Shown one piece after another: positions 29,831 to 39,223 of a stretch of DNA of 64,000 nt. The notes beneath the pieces are model-generated. The model saw only the letters and a list, made by a program, of their open reading frames with translations. It was not told where the DNA came from and made no database searches. How positions within the stretch are numbered: the first letter of the stretch is position 1; every line of letters starts with the position of its first letter. The translations under genes and the position numbers were made by a program. The DNA comes from Ruegeria sp. THAF33 (GTDB lineage: Bacteria > Pseudomonadota > Alphaproteobacteria > Rhodobacterales > Rhodobacteraceae), in contig NZ_CP045384.1 of assembly GCF_009363615.1 (NCBI RefSeq), forward strand, positions 1,362,501 through 1,426,500, read 5' to 3'.

Positions 29831-29914
29831 CAAAAAAAAGGCCGAGCAATAAGCTCGGCCGTAGTCCAACAGGGAGGTATGAAGATGATGAGCGTTTCAG
29901 CATCACCGCCTTCG
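29831..29914 (-). ncRNA. Candidate small RNA with CCUCCC anti-Shine-Dalgarno segment
   Basis: On the minus strand a promoter-like pair (see 29921-29949) is followed about 7 bases on by a start near 29914. The transcript runs 84 bases to a hairpin (GGCCGAGC, TTATT loop, GCTCGGCC at 29840-29860) with eight Ts. The 5' part can fold into a short stem (GTGATG with CATCAT). Between the two hairpins is single-stranded CAUACCUCCCUGUUGGAC, complementary to ribosome-binding sites. No protein frame on this strand explains it. Alternatively the hairpin is simply the terminator of the LysR gene. No known RNA family is claimed. Confidence 0.5.
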
Positions 29915-29920
29915 AGTGCT

Positions 29921-29949
29921 CATTTAGGGGTCAGTTTGTGAACGTTCAA
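29921..29949 (-). promoter_or_regulatory. Predicted promoter of the candidate small RNA
   Basis: On the minus strand, TTGAAC (29944-29949) and TAAATG (29921-29926) are separated by exactly 17 bases. They fall between the LysR stop codon (30000) and the terminator hairpin at 29840-29860. Confidence 0.5.
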
Positions 29950-29999
29950 GGCAATTAACCCTGTGATCACTTCATGTCCGTTATGCTATTTACGCATAG

Positions 30000-30908
30000 C
30001 TACATTTTTCCCATCTGTTTCAGTTGCTTACGCTGTGCGATGATTTCGTCCTGCACGAAATCGCGAAATGCGCCAACGCGCTTTGAGTGCCGCAATTCTT
30101 CCGGATAGGCCAGATAGACCGGAACATCTGCGGTTTCTATGTCTGACAGGATGGGCACGAGGTGCGGAAAATCCTGTGTGACGTAATCGGGCAGAACACC
30201 GATGCCCAGATTGTGCAAAACGCCCTGAAGCACACCAAAATAGTTGTTCACAGTCAGCAAGGACCCGGGATTATAGGTCATCAGGTGGCGCACCATGGCG
30301 GCACTGGCCCCAACCTGCGGCGCCGCAGGGGTCTGACAAATCAGACGGTGGTCTTTGATCTCTTCCAGAGACTGCAACATGCCGCCGTGGTTTTCAATAT
30401 AATCCTGGGTTGCATACAACATCATCTGAACTGTCATCAGACGCTTGCGCACCAGGTCGGCCTGGCTGGGCTCTTTCATGCGGATGGCGACGTCCGCTTC
30501 GCGCATCGGGAGATCCAGAACGCGTTCTTCAAGCATCAGGTCGATGTTCAGATCAGGGTATTGCTCATAGAGTTTGGGCAAGCGCGGTGCCAGCCAGAGT
30601 GTACCAAAGCCGAAGGTCGTCGTGACACGCAGAACACCAAAGACCTCTTCCTCGCTGTCCCGAATACGCGCGGCTGCGGCATCCAGCCGTTTCGACATGG
30701 CGGATGTGGCGTCAAACAACAACTCGCCCTGTTCGGTGAGAATCAGCCCCCGCGCGTGACGATGGAACAGGGTGGCATCCAGAGACTCTTCCAATGCGCG
30801 GATCTGTCGGCTTACGGCGGATTGAGACAGGTTCAGCTTGTCTCCGGCGTGCGTAAGGCTGCCCGCATCGGCCACCGCGTGAAATATTCTAAGCTTGTCC
30901 CAATCCAT
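30000..30908 (-). CDS. LysR-family transcriptional regulator divergent from indolepyruvate oxidoreductase
   Basis: The 302-residue protein has the LysR winged helix (LRIFHAVADAGSLTHAGDKLNLSQSAVSRQIRALE) and an effector domain from about residue 90 (GVLRVTTTFGFGTLWLAPRL). The ATG at 30908 is taken; a GTG one codon upstream is also possible. It diverges from the ior gene across 169 bases that contain the dyad AGGTCA-N7-TGACCT, so it probably controls that gene. The inducer is unknown, though an aromatic amino acid or its keto acid would fit. Control of ior is inference from layout. Confidence 0.9.
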   Translation of the reverse strand: MDWDKLRIFHAVADAGSLTHAGDKLNLSQSAVSRQIRALEESLDATLFHRHARGLILTEQGELLFDATSAMSKRLDAAAARIRDSEEEVFGVLRVTTTFGFGTLWLAPRLPKLYEQYPDLNIDLMLEERVLDLPMREADVAIRMKEPSQADLVRKRLMTVQMMLYATQDYIENHGGMLQSLEEIKDHRLICQTPAAPQVGASAAMVRHLMTYNPGSLLTVNNYFGVLQGVLHNLGIGVLPDYVTQDFPHLVPILSDIETADVPVYLAYPEELRHSKRVGAFRDFVQDEIIAQRKQLKQMGKM

Positions 30909-31010
30909 CACCGCAACTTTCGTTATCTTTCAGAAGCCCTATATGAAATAGGTAACAAGTTCTACATTCAATGGACGAAATCGTTACATATCAGTGGATA
31001 AATTCTATAC

Positions 31011-31029
31011 AGGTCAGAAATTATGACCT
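31011..31029. promoter_or_regulatory. Candidate LysR operator upstream of the indolepyruvate oxidoreductase gene
   Basis: AGGTCA-GAAATTA-TGACCT is a perfect 6-bp dyad that contains the LysR T-N11-A pattern (T31014, A31026). It lies 48 bases upstream of the ior start and 102 bases from the divergent LysR start. Confidence 0.5.
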
Positions 31030-31077
31030 AAAATGAAGCCAAGTAAAGCACACTGATCTGACGAGGGGAGACGTCTG

Positions 31078-34000
31078 ATGAGCCAGCCACAGATAACGCT
31101 GAACGACCGGTTCGATCTTGAGAAAAACCCGGTTCTTCTGAATGGAACGCAGGCGCTTGTGCGCTTGATGCTGATGCAAAAGGCCAGAGACCGGCAAGCG
31201 GGCCTTAACACCGCGGGATTGGTCACCGGATACCGCGGGTCGCCTTTGGGGGCAGTGGATCAGCAAATGATGCGGGCCCAAAAGCCTCTGGCCGAAAGCG
31301 ATATCACGTTTCAGTTCGGTTTGAACGAAGACCTGGCGGCTACCGCGCTTTGGGGCAGCCAGCAGGCGGGTCTGCGCGGCGACGGCAAATTCGATGGGGT
31401 CTTCGGGCTTTGGTATGGCAAGGGACCGGGCGTTGACCGGTCCGGTGACGTCATGCGCCACGCAAACATGGCAGGGACAGCCAAACATGGCGGTGTGCTC
31501 ATGGCGATGGGCGATGACCATACCGGTGAAAGCTCGACGGTGCTGCATCAGTCGGAATGGTCGCTGGTCGACATGTACATGCCGATCGTCAGCCCCGCTG
31601 GCGTTCAGGAAATCCTCGACTATGGAATTTATGGATTTGCACTCAGCCGTTTCGCGGGGGTCTGGGTGGGTCTGAAAACGATGAAGGACACGATCGAAGT
31701 CACCTCGGTTGTGGATGGAAGCCCGGACCGGATGCAAATGGTCATCCCAGAATTCGACATGCCGGAAGGTGGGTTGAACATCCGATTGGGCGACACGCCG
31801 CATCTGCAGGAAACGCGTGTCATCGATTACAAAAGGTTCGCGGCCGAAACGTTTTCACACGCCAACAAACTGGACAGGCGGATGTGGGGCAAACCTGGCG
31901 CCAAGATCGGCTTTGTCGCGGCGGGCAAGAACTGGCTGGACCTGACACATGCGCTTTCGCTTCTGAATATCGACGAAGCCGAGGCCGAGCGTCTGGGGAT
32001 TACCACATACAAGGTGGGGCAGACATTCCCGCTGGATATGGCCGGATTCCACGACTGGGCCGAGGGGCTGGACCTGATCGTGATCGTCGAGGAAAAGCGC
32101 AAACTGATCGAGGTTCAAGTCAAAGAGGCCATCTTTGACGACCGGCGCGGACGCCGGGTCTATGGGTGGTACAAAGGCGGTGCCGGGACATTGCACCGCG
32201 AAGAACTGTTCCCGACGCGCGGTGCGCTTGACCCGATCATGATCGCTGAAAAGCTGGGCGAGATCCTGATTGAAGAGGGGCGCGAAACCGATGGTATCCG
32301 GGCCGGGCTGGCGTCTTTGTCAGAAGCGCGCCGGGCCGACAACGCACAGGAAATAGCAACGCGGCTTCCGTATTTCTGTTCCGGCTGCCCGCATAACAGC
32401 TCGACAAGGGTACCGGAAGGCAGCCGCGCCTATGCCGGTATCGGCTGTCACTACATGGTTCAATGGATGGATCGCGAGACGACCGGTTTCACTCAGATGG
32501 GTGGGGAAGGCGCCAACTGGATCGGCGAGGCGCCGTTCTCGACGACCAAGCACGTATTCCAGAACCTCGGCGATGGCACGTACAACCATTCGGGCGTTCA
32601 GGCGATCCGGGCTGCTTTGTCCGCAGGAACGAACATCACCTTCAAGATCCTGTTCAACGACGCGGTTGCCATGACCGGCGGGCAGGACAATGAAGGCGAC
32701 CTGACCGCCGAACGGATCGTTGCCGAGGTCAAGGCAATGGGTGTCCGAGAGGTAGCCCTGGTTCACGATGAAAAAGAGGACGTCAACTTCAAGGCTCTGC
32801 CTGCCAGCGTTCAGACATACGAGCGTGCCGATCTCATGCAGGTGCAGGAGAAGTTTCGCGAGATCGAGGGCGTATCGGTCATCGTCTATGTACAAACCTG
32901 CGCGGCCGAAAAGCGCCGCCGCCGCAAGCGCGGCACGTTCCCCGATCCCGACAAGCGTGTGTTCATCAACACCGATGTCTGCGAAGGCTGCGGCGATTGC
33001 GGTGTACAGTCAAACTGCGTGTCGATCGTTCCCAAACAGACCGAGCTGGGCCGCAAGCGGACTATTGATCAATCGAGCTGCAACAAAGATTACTCGTGCT
33101 TGAACGGTTTCTGCCCGTCTTTCGTGACGCTTGAGGGCGCGAAAATTCGCAAAGAGGCGACGACCGAAATTGATCTGCCAGATTTGCCAACACCAGATCT
33201 GCCGAAGATCACCGGCACGCACAATGTCGTGATTACCGGCGTCGGCGGTACGGGTGTCGTCACCATTGGCGCCATCCTTGCGCAGGCGGCGCAGATTGAC
33301 GGAAAAGGCGCGGGCATGATGGAAATGGCGGGGCTGGCGCAGAAAGGCGGCGCAGTCCACATCCACTGTAGATTGGCCAACCGCCCCGAGGACATCAGCG
33401 CGATACGCGTCGCCACTGGCGAGGCCCACGCGCTGATCGGCGGCGATCTGGTGGTCTCGGCCGGCGCAAAGACGTTGGGCCTGACGCGCACCGGACGTAC
33501 GGGGGCCGTCGTGAACAGCCATGAAACGGTGACGGGCGACTTCACGCGTGATACCGAGTTCCGCATTCCGGCGGATCAGCTGGAACTGGCCCTGCAAGCG
33601 CGGCTGAAAGAAGATGTCTCGCTGTTTGATGCGACCGAACTGGCGCGCGCGGTGATGGGGGATTCAATCTATTCCAACATGATGATCTTCGGCGCGACCT
33701 GGCAGCGCGGGCTGTTGCCGGTCAGCCATCGGGCGATCTTTGAGGCCATCGAATTGAACGGCACGGCGGTCGAACGCAACAAGCGTGCGTTTGATATCGG
33801 ACGTTGGGCGGTTCTGCACCCGGAAGACGTGCAATCCATCCTTGCGCCGACCGTGGCTGAGATGCCTAAGACACTGGATCAGATCATCGCGTTTCGCGCG
33901 CAGCACCTGACGGAGTATCAAAGCGCCCGGCTGGCCAGGCGGTACCGCAAGCTGGTGGACAGTGTCGAGGACGCGGATGTGCGCGAAGCGGTGGCAAAAG

Positions 34001-34497
34001 GGTATCACAAGCTGTTGTCGTACAAGGACGAATACGAGGTTGCGCGCCTTCTGCTGACCAGTCGGGAAAAAGCGGCGGCCGAGTTTGATGGTGATTTCAA
34101 GATGACCTTTCACCTTGCCCCGCCGATATTCGGCGGATCAGGCAGCAATGGCAGGCCGAAAAAGCGTGCCTTCAGCGAATCCATCCTGACTGCATTGAAG
34201 CTGTTGACCAAACTCAAGGCATTGCGCGGCACACCACTGGACATTTTCGGGTATTCATCCGAACGCAAGATGGAGCGCGCCCTGATCCGACAGTATGAAA
34301 AGGACATGCGCGAGGTTCTGCCCCTGGTGTCGCAGGACACCCGTGATGCGATTGCCGCCCTGGCCCGTTTGCCGCTGGATATCCGCGGATTTGGGCCGGT
34401 ACTGCGGGAAAATGAGGCCAAGGCTGCGAAACGGCGAGAAGAGCTGCTGGCCGTCATCCGCAGCGGTGGGCCTGAATTGCAAGCTGCGGCAGAGTAA
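31078..34497 (+). CDS. Indolepyruvate ferredoxin oxidoreductase, fused subunits
   Basis: This 1139-residue cytoplasmic enzyme oxidatively decarboxylates aryl 2-oxo acids such as indolepyruvate and phenylpyruvate to acyl-CoAs, using thiamine diphosphate and Fe-S clusters. The alpha-type part (residues 1-600) has GLVTGYRGSPLGAVD and GDDHTGESS; the thiamine region lies around GIGCHYMVQWMDRET to LFNDAVAMTGGQDNEGD. Cysteine motifs CEGCGDCGVQSNC and CNKDYSCLNGFC (about 633-690) suit an Fe-S cluster. A gamma domain begins near residue 708 with ITGVGGTGVVTIGAIL. Its substrate range is inferred from the family. The start has a GGGGAGACGTCTG ribosome site. Confidence 0.94.
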   Translation: MSQPQITLNDRFDLEKNPVLLNGTQALVRLMLMQKARDRQAGLNTAGLVTGYRGSPLGAVDQQMMRAQKPLAESDITFQFGLNEDLAATALWGSQQAGLRGDGKFDGVFGLWYGKGPGVDRSGDVMRHANMAGTAKHGGVLMAMGDDHTGESSTVLHQSEWSLVDMYMPIVSPAGVQEILDYGIYGFALSRFAGVWVGLKTMKDTIEVTSVVDGSPDRMQMVIPEFDMPEGGLNIRLGDTPHLQETRVIDYKRFAAETFSHANKLDRRMWGKPGAKIGFVAAGKNWLDLTHALSLLNIDEAEAERLGITTYKVGQTFPLDMAGFHDWAEGLDLIVIVEEKRKLIEVQVKEAIFDDRRGRRVYGWYKGGAGTLHREELFPTRGALDPIMIAEKLGEILIEEGRETDGIRAGLASLSEARRADNAQEIATRLPYFCSGCPHNSSTRVPEGSRAYAGIGCHYMVQWMDRETTGFTQMGGEGANWIGEAPFSTTKHVFQNLGDGTYNHSGVQAIRAALSAGTNITFKILFNDAVAMTGGQDNEGDLTAERIVAEVKAMGVREVALVHDEKEDVNFKALPASVQTYERADLMQVQEKFREIEGVSVIVYVQTCAAEKRRRRKRGTFPDPDKRVFINTDVCEGCGDCGVQSNCVSIVPKQTELGRKRTIDQSSCNKDYSCLNGFCPSFVTLEGAKIRKEATTEIDLPDLPTPDLPKITGTHNVVITGVGGTGVVTIGAILAQAAQIDGKGAGMMEMAGLAQKGGAVHIHCRLANRPEDISAIRVATGEAHALIGGDLVVSAGAKTLGLTRTGRTGAVVNSHETVTGDFTRDTEFRIPADQLELALQARLKEDVSLFDATELARAVMGDSIYSNMMIFGATWQRGLLPVSHRAIFEAIELNGTAVERNKRAFDIGRWAVLHPEDVQSILAPTVAEMPKTLDQIIAFRAQHLTEYQSARLARRYRKLVDSVEDADVREAVAKGYHKLLSYKDEYEVARLLLTSREKAAAEFDGDFKMTFHLAPPIFGGSGSNGRPKKRAFSESILTALKLLTKLKALRGTPLDIFGYSSERKMERALIRQYEKDMREVLPLVSQDTRDAIAALARLPLDIRGFGPVLRENEAKAAKRREELLAVIRSGGPELQAAAE

Positions 34498-34575
34498 TTC
34501 GTCACAAGGGTGTCACGATAGCTGGTCAAACCTGTTGCTTGTACTTATTTTGCGGGCAGCAAAACGGAGCCCTTC

Positions 34576-35454
34576 ATGTCTTCTCGTCGTCATGTCGTTC
34601 GTGACATCTCGTATGCGCATTCCGCCGAAACCAAGGGGGGGCGGTTGGTCATCAGGCTGATGGAGAACACCACGGGACGGTTGCGTCTGATCAAACGGGC
34701 CGACGGTTACGAACAAGAAGTCGCAAAGGGTCGGGATTTTTGGTCGGTCATGGTCGATCGCTATGGATTGACCTTGGATGTCGTTGGTGGCGCACTAGCG
34801 AATATCCCCAAGGAAGGTCCGCTTATCCTGATTGCAAACCATCCATATGGAATTCTGGATGGGCTGATGATGGGGCATATATTGTCTCAGACCCGTGGTG
34901 ATTTCCGAATTCTCGCAAATCGCGTTTTCCGCAAGGCCGAAGACCTGAACCGTATCGTTTTGCCTGTTTCGTTTGATGAAACCAAAGAAGCGGTGAAACT
35001 GAATCTGGATACGCGGAAGACCGCATTGAATTACCTTGGCGATGGCGGCGCGATCGGGATTTTCCCCGGGGGTACGGTCAGCACCGGCGTCAATCCGTTC
35101 GCGCATCCCATGGATCCGGGTTGGCGCGGTTTCACGGCCCGAATGGTGGCCAAGTCCAATGCCACCGTCGTTCCGGTGTTCTTCGACGGGCACACGTCAC
35201 GTCTGTTTCAGATTGCAAGCCATATGCACAACACCCTGCGTATGGGGTTGCTGATCAAGGAATTCAAAAAACGTGTCGATACTCCGGTCAAAGTGGTGAT
35301 TGGCACGCCTATCGGGCGCGACATTCTGGATCCGCTGGGCAAGGATACGCGCAAGATGATGGATTTCCTGCGCAAAGCGACGTATGAGCTGTCTCCGACA
35401 CCGCTGAAGTCTTATGACTATGGCTATGAATTTGAGGAACGGCATCGCGCCTGA
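34576..35454 (+). CDS. PlsC-type lysophospholipid acyltransferase family protein
   Basis: The 292-residue protein carries a PlsC acyltransferase domain. The catalytic HX4D motif is in [10 protein letters not shown] (about residue 93), and the phosphate-binding FPGGTVSTG lies near residue 163. Family members transfer an acyl chain to lysophosphatidate or, in roseobacters, to lyso-ornithine or related lipids; the acceptor here is unknown. The N-terminal 60 residues are an extension with no obvious membrane helix, so it is probably membrane-peripheral. murI begins 8 bases after its stop, and the two are likely co-transcribed. Start ATG follows GGAG by 6 bases. Confidence 0.85.
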   Translation: MSSRRHVVRDISYAHSAETKGGRLVIRLMENTTGRLRLIKRADGYEQEVAKGRDFWSVMVDRYGLTLDVVGGALANIPKEGPLILIANHPYGILDGLMMGHILSQTRGDFRILANRVFRKAEDLNRIVLPVSFDETKEAVKLNLDTRKTALNYLGDGGAIGIFPGGTVSTGVNPFAHPMDPGWRGFTARMVAKSNATVVPVFFDGHTSRLFQIASHMHNTLRMGLLIKEFKKRVDTPVKVVIGTPIGRDILDPLGKDTRKMMDFLRKATYELSPTPLKSYDYGYEFEERHRA

Positions 35455-35462
35455 AGGGGCTA

Positions 35463-36272
35463 ATGGCAGTAGGCATCTTTGATTCCGGATTGGGCGGTCT
35501 TACCGTCCTGAGCGCCGCGCAGACACGTCTGCCTGACGTTGATTTCCTGTATTACGCGGACAGCGCGCATGCCCCTTATGGTGTGCGCGATGCCGAGGAC
35601 ATCTATCAGCTGACCCGAAAGGCCGTGCAGAGCCTTTGGGATCGCGGCTGCAACTTGGTGATTCTGGCCTGCAACACCGCCAGCGCGGCGGCGCTGCGTC
35701 GGATGCAGGAAGAGGGCGTGCCCGAAGGCAAACGTGTGCTTGGTGTCTTTGTCCCGTTGATCGAGGCCCTGACCGAACGGCAATGGGGCGACAATTCCCC
35801 ACCACGCGAAGTGGCGGTCAAGCATGTCGCCTTATTCGCCACGCCCGCCACTGTATCCAGCCGGGCCTTTCAGCGCGAGCTGGCGTTCCGGGCAATTGGC
35901 GTAGATGTCGAAGCGCAGGCATGTGGTGGCGTCGTGGATGCCATTGAAGACGGTGACATGATCCTGGCCGAGGCGCTGGTGCGCAGCCATGTGGAAGCCC
36001 TCAAGCGCAAGATGCCTGAACCGCAGGCGGCTATACTGGGCTGTACGCATTACCCGCTTATGGCTGACGTGTTTCAGGCGGCATTGGGACCTGACGTACA
36101 GGTCTATAGCCAGGGGGAGCTGGTTGCGGAAAGTCTTGCGGACTATCTGCATCGCCACCCTAACATGCTGGGTAACGGCCCGGGAGGGTTCCTGACGACG
36201 GGGAAACCCAATGTGGTGAGCGATCGGGCGACACAGTTCCTCCGACGACAAATCACATTCGAGGCCGCCTGA
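35463..36272 (+). CDS. murI: Glutamate racemase
   Basis: MurI makes D-glutamate for peptidoglycan. The 269-residue protein starts at [13 protein letters not shown], the substrate-phosphate-like Asp-Ser pair, and has the two catalytic cysteines Cys70 (LACNTASA) and Cys194 (LGCTHYPL), both needed for proton abstraction from opposite faces. [12 protein letters not shown] is another conserved block. It follows the acyltransferase gene by 8 bases and lies 94 bases before argC. The region after it includes an 8-bp stem (36314-36332) without a T-run. Confidence 0.96.
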   Translation: MAVGIFDSGLGGLTVLSAAQTRLPDVDFLYYADSAHAPYGVRDAEDIYQLTRKAVQSLWDRGCNLVILACNTASAAALRRMQEEGVPEGKRVLGVFVPLIEALTERQWGDNSPPREVAVKHVALFATPATVSSRAFQRELAFRAIGVDVEAQACGGVVDAIEDGDMILAEALVRSHVEALKRKMPEPQAAILGCTHYPLMADVFQAALGPDVQVYSQGELVAESLADYLHRHPNMLGNGPGGFLTTGKPNVVSDRATQFLRRQITFEAA

Positions 36273-36366
36273 CTTCGGTCAAGGACGCGGCCGCTCTGCT
36301 TTCATTTATTCAAGACCGTCGCATCGGCGGTCGTAACATGTGACACACGTTGAGAAGAGGTCTGAC

Positions 36367-37395
36367 ATGACCCATAAAATCGCAATTCTGGGCGCTTCGG
36401 GCTATACCGGTGCGGAATTGGTGCGGCTGATCGCCGAACACCCCAACATGGAAATCGCCGCGCTGGCCGCCGAACGCAAGGCGGGGATGACCATGGCGCA
36501 GGTTTTCCCGCATCTGCGCCACATGGACCTGCCGGATCTTTGCAAGATTTCCGAGATCGATTTTTCCCGGATCGATCTGTGCTTTTGTGCCCTTCCGCAC
36601 AAGACAAGCCAGGAAGTGATCAGTGCGCTGCCCAAGGATCTGAAGATCATCGATCTGTCTGCTGACTTCCGGCTGACTGACCCGGATGAATATGAAAAGT
36701 GGTACGGAAACCCGCATACCGCTCTCGAGCAGCAGGAAGAGGCCGTTTATGGCCTGACCGAGTTCTATCGCGACGAAATCCGGGGCGCGCGGCTGGTGGC
36801 GGGCACAGGGTGCAACGCGGCAACCGGTCAATACGTTCTGAGGCCGCTTGTTTCTGCCGGGGTGATTGATCTGGACGATATCGTGCTGGATCTGAAATGT
36901 GCTGTATCCGGGGCAGGGCGGTCGCTGAAGGAAAACCTGCTGCACGCCGAACTGAGCGAGGGCACCAACGCCTATGCCGTCGGCGGGACCCACAGGCATC
37001 TGGGCGAGTTCGATCAGGAGTTTTCCAAGCTGGCCGGTCGTTCGGTTCATGTGCAGTTCACTCCGCACCTGATCCCTGCAAACCGGGGCATTCTGGCCAC
37101 GACCTACGTGAAAGGTGACCCGAATAGCATCTATGAAACGCTTGCAAAGGCCTACGCGGATGAGCCTTTCATTCAGATGCTGCGGATGGGCGAGACACCG
37201 TCGACTCACCACGTGCGCGGGTCCAACTTCTGTCATATCGGAGTTGTGGCAGATCGGATCGAACGGCGCGCGAACGTGATCGCGGCGCTGGATAACCTGA
37301 CAAAAGGTAGCAGTGGCCAAGCCTTGCAGAACGCCAATCTGATGTTAGGTGAGACTGAAACCCGGGGCCTGATGATGGCACCGTTATTTCCGTGA
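36367..37395 (+). CDS. argC: N-acetyl-gamma-glutamyl-phosphate reductase
   Basis: ArgC reduces N-acetylglutamyl phosphate to the semialdehyde in arginine synthesis. The 342-residue type-1 enzyme has the Rossmann motif [16 protein letters not shown], catalytic Cys149 in GTGCNAATG and the C-terminal [11 protein letters not shown] block. The start at 36367 follows GAAGAGG by 8 bases and leaves out an unconserved leader that begins at 36340. ccmE begins 7 bases after the stop, so argC may be the first gene of a transcript entering the cytochrome c maturation cluster. Confidence 0.97.
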   Translation: MTHKIAILGASGYTGAELVRLIAEHPNMEIAALAAERKAGMTMAQVFPHLRHMDLPDLCKISEIDFSRIDLCFCALPHKTSQEVISALPKDLKIIDLSADFRLTDPDEYEKWYGNPHTALEQQEEAVYGLTEFYRDEIRGARLVAGTGCNAATGQYVLRPLVSAGVIDLDDIVLDLKCAVSGAGRSLKENLLHAELSEGTNAYAVGGTHRHLGEFDQEFSKLAGRSVHVQFTPHLIPANRGILATTYVKGDPNSIYETLAKAYADEPFIQMLRMGETPSTHHVRGSNFCHIGVVADRIERRANVIAALDNLTKGSSGQALQNANLMLGETETRGLMMAPLFP

Positions 37396-37402
37396 GGACG
37401 GT

Positions 37403-37849
37403 ATGAAAACGCTCAAGAAACGTCGCCGAGTACAAGTCATTCTGGTAGCTGTCGTTGCCTTGGTGGCATCGACGGCGTTGATTGGCTATGCCATGCGCGA
37501 CGGGATCAACTTTTTCCGCTCGCCAAGCCAGGTGATTGCCGAACCACCCAAGCCGACCGAGGTCTTTCGGATAGGCGGCTTGGTCGAAGAAGGTTCAATC
37601 ATCCGTGGGCAGGGCGAAACCGTACATTTTGTCGTCACCGACGGCGGCGAAAGCGTCAAGGTTTCTTTCACCGGGGTTCTGCCTGATCTGTTTTCGGAAA
37701 ATCAGGGCATGGTAGGCACTGGGCGTTACGTGAACGGTGTGTTCGAAGCCACTGAAATTCTTGCCAAACATGACGAAACCTATATGCCAAAAGAAGTCAT
37801 GGACGCGTTGAAAGAGCAGGGCGTGTATAAAGGGGCTGAAGAAAGCTGA
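37403..37849 (+). CDS. ccmE: Heme chaperone CcmE
   Basis: CcmE carries heme in the periplasm between the CcmC handling step and CcmF/CcmH, which attach it to apocytochromes. The 148-residue protein has a basic N-terminus and one anchor helix (VILVAVVALVASTALIGYAM), then the OB-fold domain. Covalent heme ligand His123 lies in AKHDETYMP. It follows argC by 7 bases. The next ccm gene, ccmF, is separated from it by a GTA-type lysis pair of about 1.2 kb. Confidence 0.97.
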   Translation: MKTLKKRRRVQVILVAVVALVASTALIGYAMRDGINFFRSPSQVIAEPPKPTEVFRIGGLVEEGSIIRGQGETVHFVVTDGGESVKVSFTGVLPDLFSENQGMVGTGRYVNGVFEATEILAKHDETYMPKEVMDALKEQGVYKGAEES

Positions 37850-37869
37850 TCTGACCGATATTCGTGTTG

Positions 37870-37902
37870 AGGGCGTTGCGCGCGGGATGCGGGCAGCGCC
37901 CT
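37870..37902 (+). other. Stable stem-loop after ccmE
   Basis: AGGGCGTTGC pairs with GCAGCGCCCT (one G-U) around a 13-base loop. No T-run follows directly, so it may be an inefficient terminator or an RNA-stabilising element separating ccmE from the lysis genes. Confidence 0.4.
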
Positions 37903-37967
37903 TGGTCGTTCAGGCTTGTTAATTCTTTTTCGGGATCGTCAGCGCCATTCAACGAAATGAGGGCGCT

Positions 37968-38579
37968 ATGCAAACGGTTCGGCAGATTGCCAGTGAAATT
38001 GTGCGCCGGGAAGGCGGGTACGTGAATGACCCGGACGATCCGGGCGGGGCAACCAAGTTCGGTGTCACGATCCATACGATGCGCAGGCTTGGATTGGACC
38101 TGACCGGGGATGGGCTGGTTGACGTGGCGGATGTCCGGGCGCTTACTCGGCGCGAGGCGGTCGACATCTTTGTTCAGCACTACTTTGAAAAGCCACGCAT
38201 CGCGCTGTTGCCGGATGTTCTGCATGCCCCTGTTTTTGACATGTATGTCAATGCCGGTGCGCAAGCAGTAATAATCCTGCAACGGCTTTTGCGTGATATG
38301 GGGTTTGACGTAGTGGCAGATGGCGTGATCGGCGCGCAAACGGCGCAGGCGTGCGAAGACGCGGCCCAACCAGATCCCAACGCGTTGCGCGATGCGTATG
38401 GCGTGGCGCGGCGGAACTATTACTTTCGGCTGGCCGACAAACGACCGGCATCCAGAAAATACGCGCGCACCCGATCCGGTGGCAAAGGAGGCTGGATCAA
38501 ACGGGCCGAAGAGTTTCTGTCGCCACGCTATCGACTGAAGGAAAGTGAATTCATGGAAAGGGTTGCGGCATGGGGTTGA
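37968..38579 (+). CDS. GTA-type holin-associated N-acetylmuramidase (GH108)
   Basis: This is the peptidoglycan-cleaving endolysin of a gene transfer agent-type lysis module. The 203-residue protein has a glycoside hydrolase 108 domain, with Glu15 in RREGGYVNDPDDPGGATKFG as the likely catalytic acid, and a C-terminal PG_binding_3 domain (VADGVIGAQTAQACED and YYFRLAD). There is no signal peptide, so it needs the holin to reach the wall. The holin gene overlaps its 3' end by 10 bases. GAGGG precedes the start by 6 bases. In Rhodobacter capsulatus the matching pair releases GTA particles; the same role is inferred here. Confidence 0.9.
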   Translation: MQTVRQIASEIVRREGGYVNDPDDPGGATKFGVTIHTMRRLGLDLTGDGLVDVADVRALTRREAVDIFVQHYFEKPRIALLPDVLHAPVFDMYVNAGAQAVIILQRLLRDMGFDVVADGVIGAQTAQACEDAAQPDPNALRDAYGVARRNYYFRLADKRPASRKYARTRSGGKGGWIKRAEEFLSPRYRLKESEFMERVAAWG

Positions 38580-39148
38580 TCTCGGGGGTATTGGCGCTGC
38601 TGTTCGGGGGCGGTCGCAACGCTGTGCGTGAGACGGTTGAAATATACCGGGAAAACGCCGAGTCCCGTGCCGAGCGCGCGACAGAGTTGCAAAGTCAGGC
38701 AATGACGCAGTTCGGCCGAGAGTTCGTGGTTCCTCAAAAAGGCCTGTTCGACCGCGTCATGGATGGCGTGAACCGGTTGCCGCGCCCGGCCTTGGCGCTT
38801 GGAACGCTGGGATTGTTTGTTGCCGCGATGGTGGATCCGCTGTGGTTCGCTGAACGCATGCAGGGCATTGCGCTGGTGCCGGAACCTCTTTGGTGGTTGC
38901 TGGGCGTGATTGTCTCTTTTTATTTTGGCGCGCGCCATCAGAGCAAAATGCAGGATTTTCAGCGGGATATAGGCGCAGCCATGCAGCGGTTGCCGACGGT
39001 CATGGGGAACATAGAAACGGTGCGGGCCATGCGCAGCGACAGCCCGGGCGTCGCCGACCCCGGCCCCGATGCCAACCTGATACAGAACGCCTCGCGTCCT
39101 GATGCGAATCCAGCATTGACCGATTGGCGCAAGCTTCGGGCGCTTTGA
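38570..39148 (+). CDS. GTA-type holin (3TM holin family)
   Basis: This 192-residue protein matches the GTA 3-TM holin family, which permeabilises the inner membrane so the endolysin can act. The N-terminus MGLISGVLALLFGGGRN is hydrophobic, and two further helices follow (ALALGTLGLFVAAMVDPLW and PEPLWWLLGVIVSFYFG). The tail is hydrophilic. The characteristic FDRVMDGVNRLPRPALALGT block links the segments. It overlaps the endolysin gene by 10 bases and ends 75 bases before ccmF. I see no capsid, tail or terminase gene nearby, as expected for a GTA lysis locus placed away from the structural cluster. Confidence 0.9.
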   Translation: MGLISGVLALLFGGGRNAVRETVEIYRENAESRAERATELQSQAMTQFGREFVVPQKGLFDRVMDGVNRLPRPALALGTLGLFVAAMVDPLWFAERMQGIALVPEPLWWLLGVIVSFYFGARHQSKMQDFQRDIGAAMQRLPTVMGNIETVRAMRSDSPGVADPGPDANLIQNASRPDANPALTDWRKLRAL

Positions 39149-39223
39149 CCCGCGACACTATGTGCCCCCGGATCATGCGAAAGTTAATGGCCCCCGGTTC
39201 GGCCTCGCAGTATATTCCGGGGC

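Noticed and set aside
29879..29941. Short plus-strand frame MKMMSVSASPPSSAHLGVSL behind a GGGAGG sequence
   Set aside because: The ribosome-site likeness is simply the complement of the CCUCCC segment of the candidate small RNA on the minus strand. The 20-codon frame has no promoter that I can see and no domain.
37968..39148. Integrated prophage remnant
   Set aside because: Only the endolysin and holin are present; both match GTA-type families, and no integrase, att repeats or structural phage genes are near.
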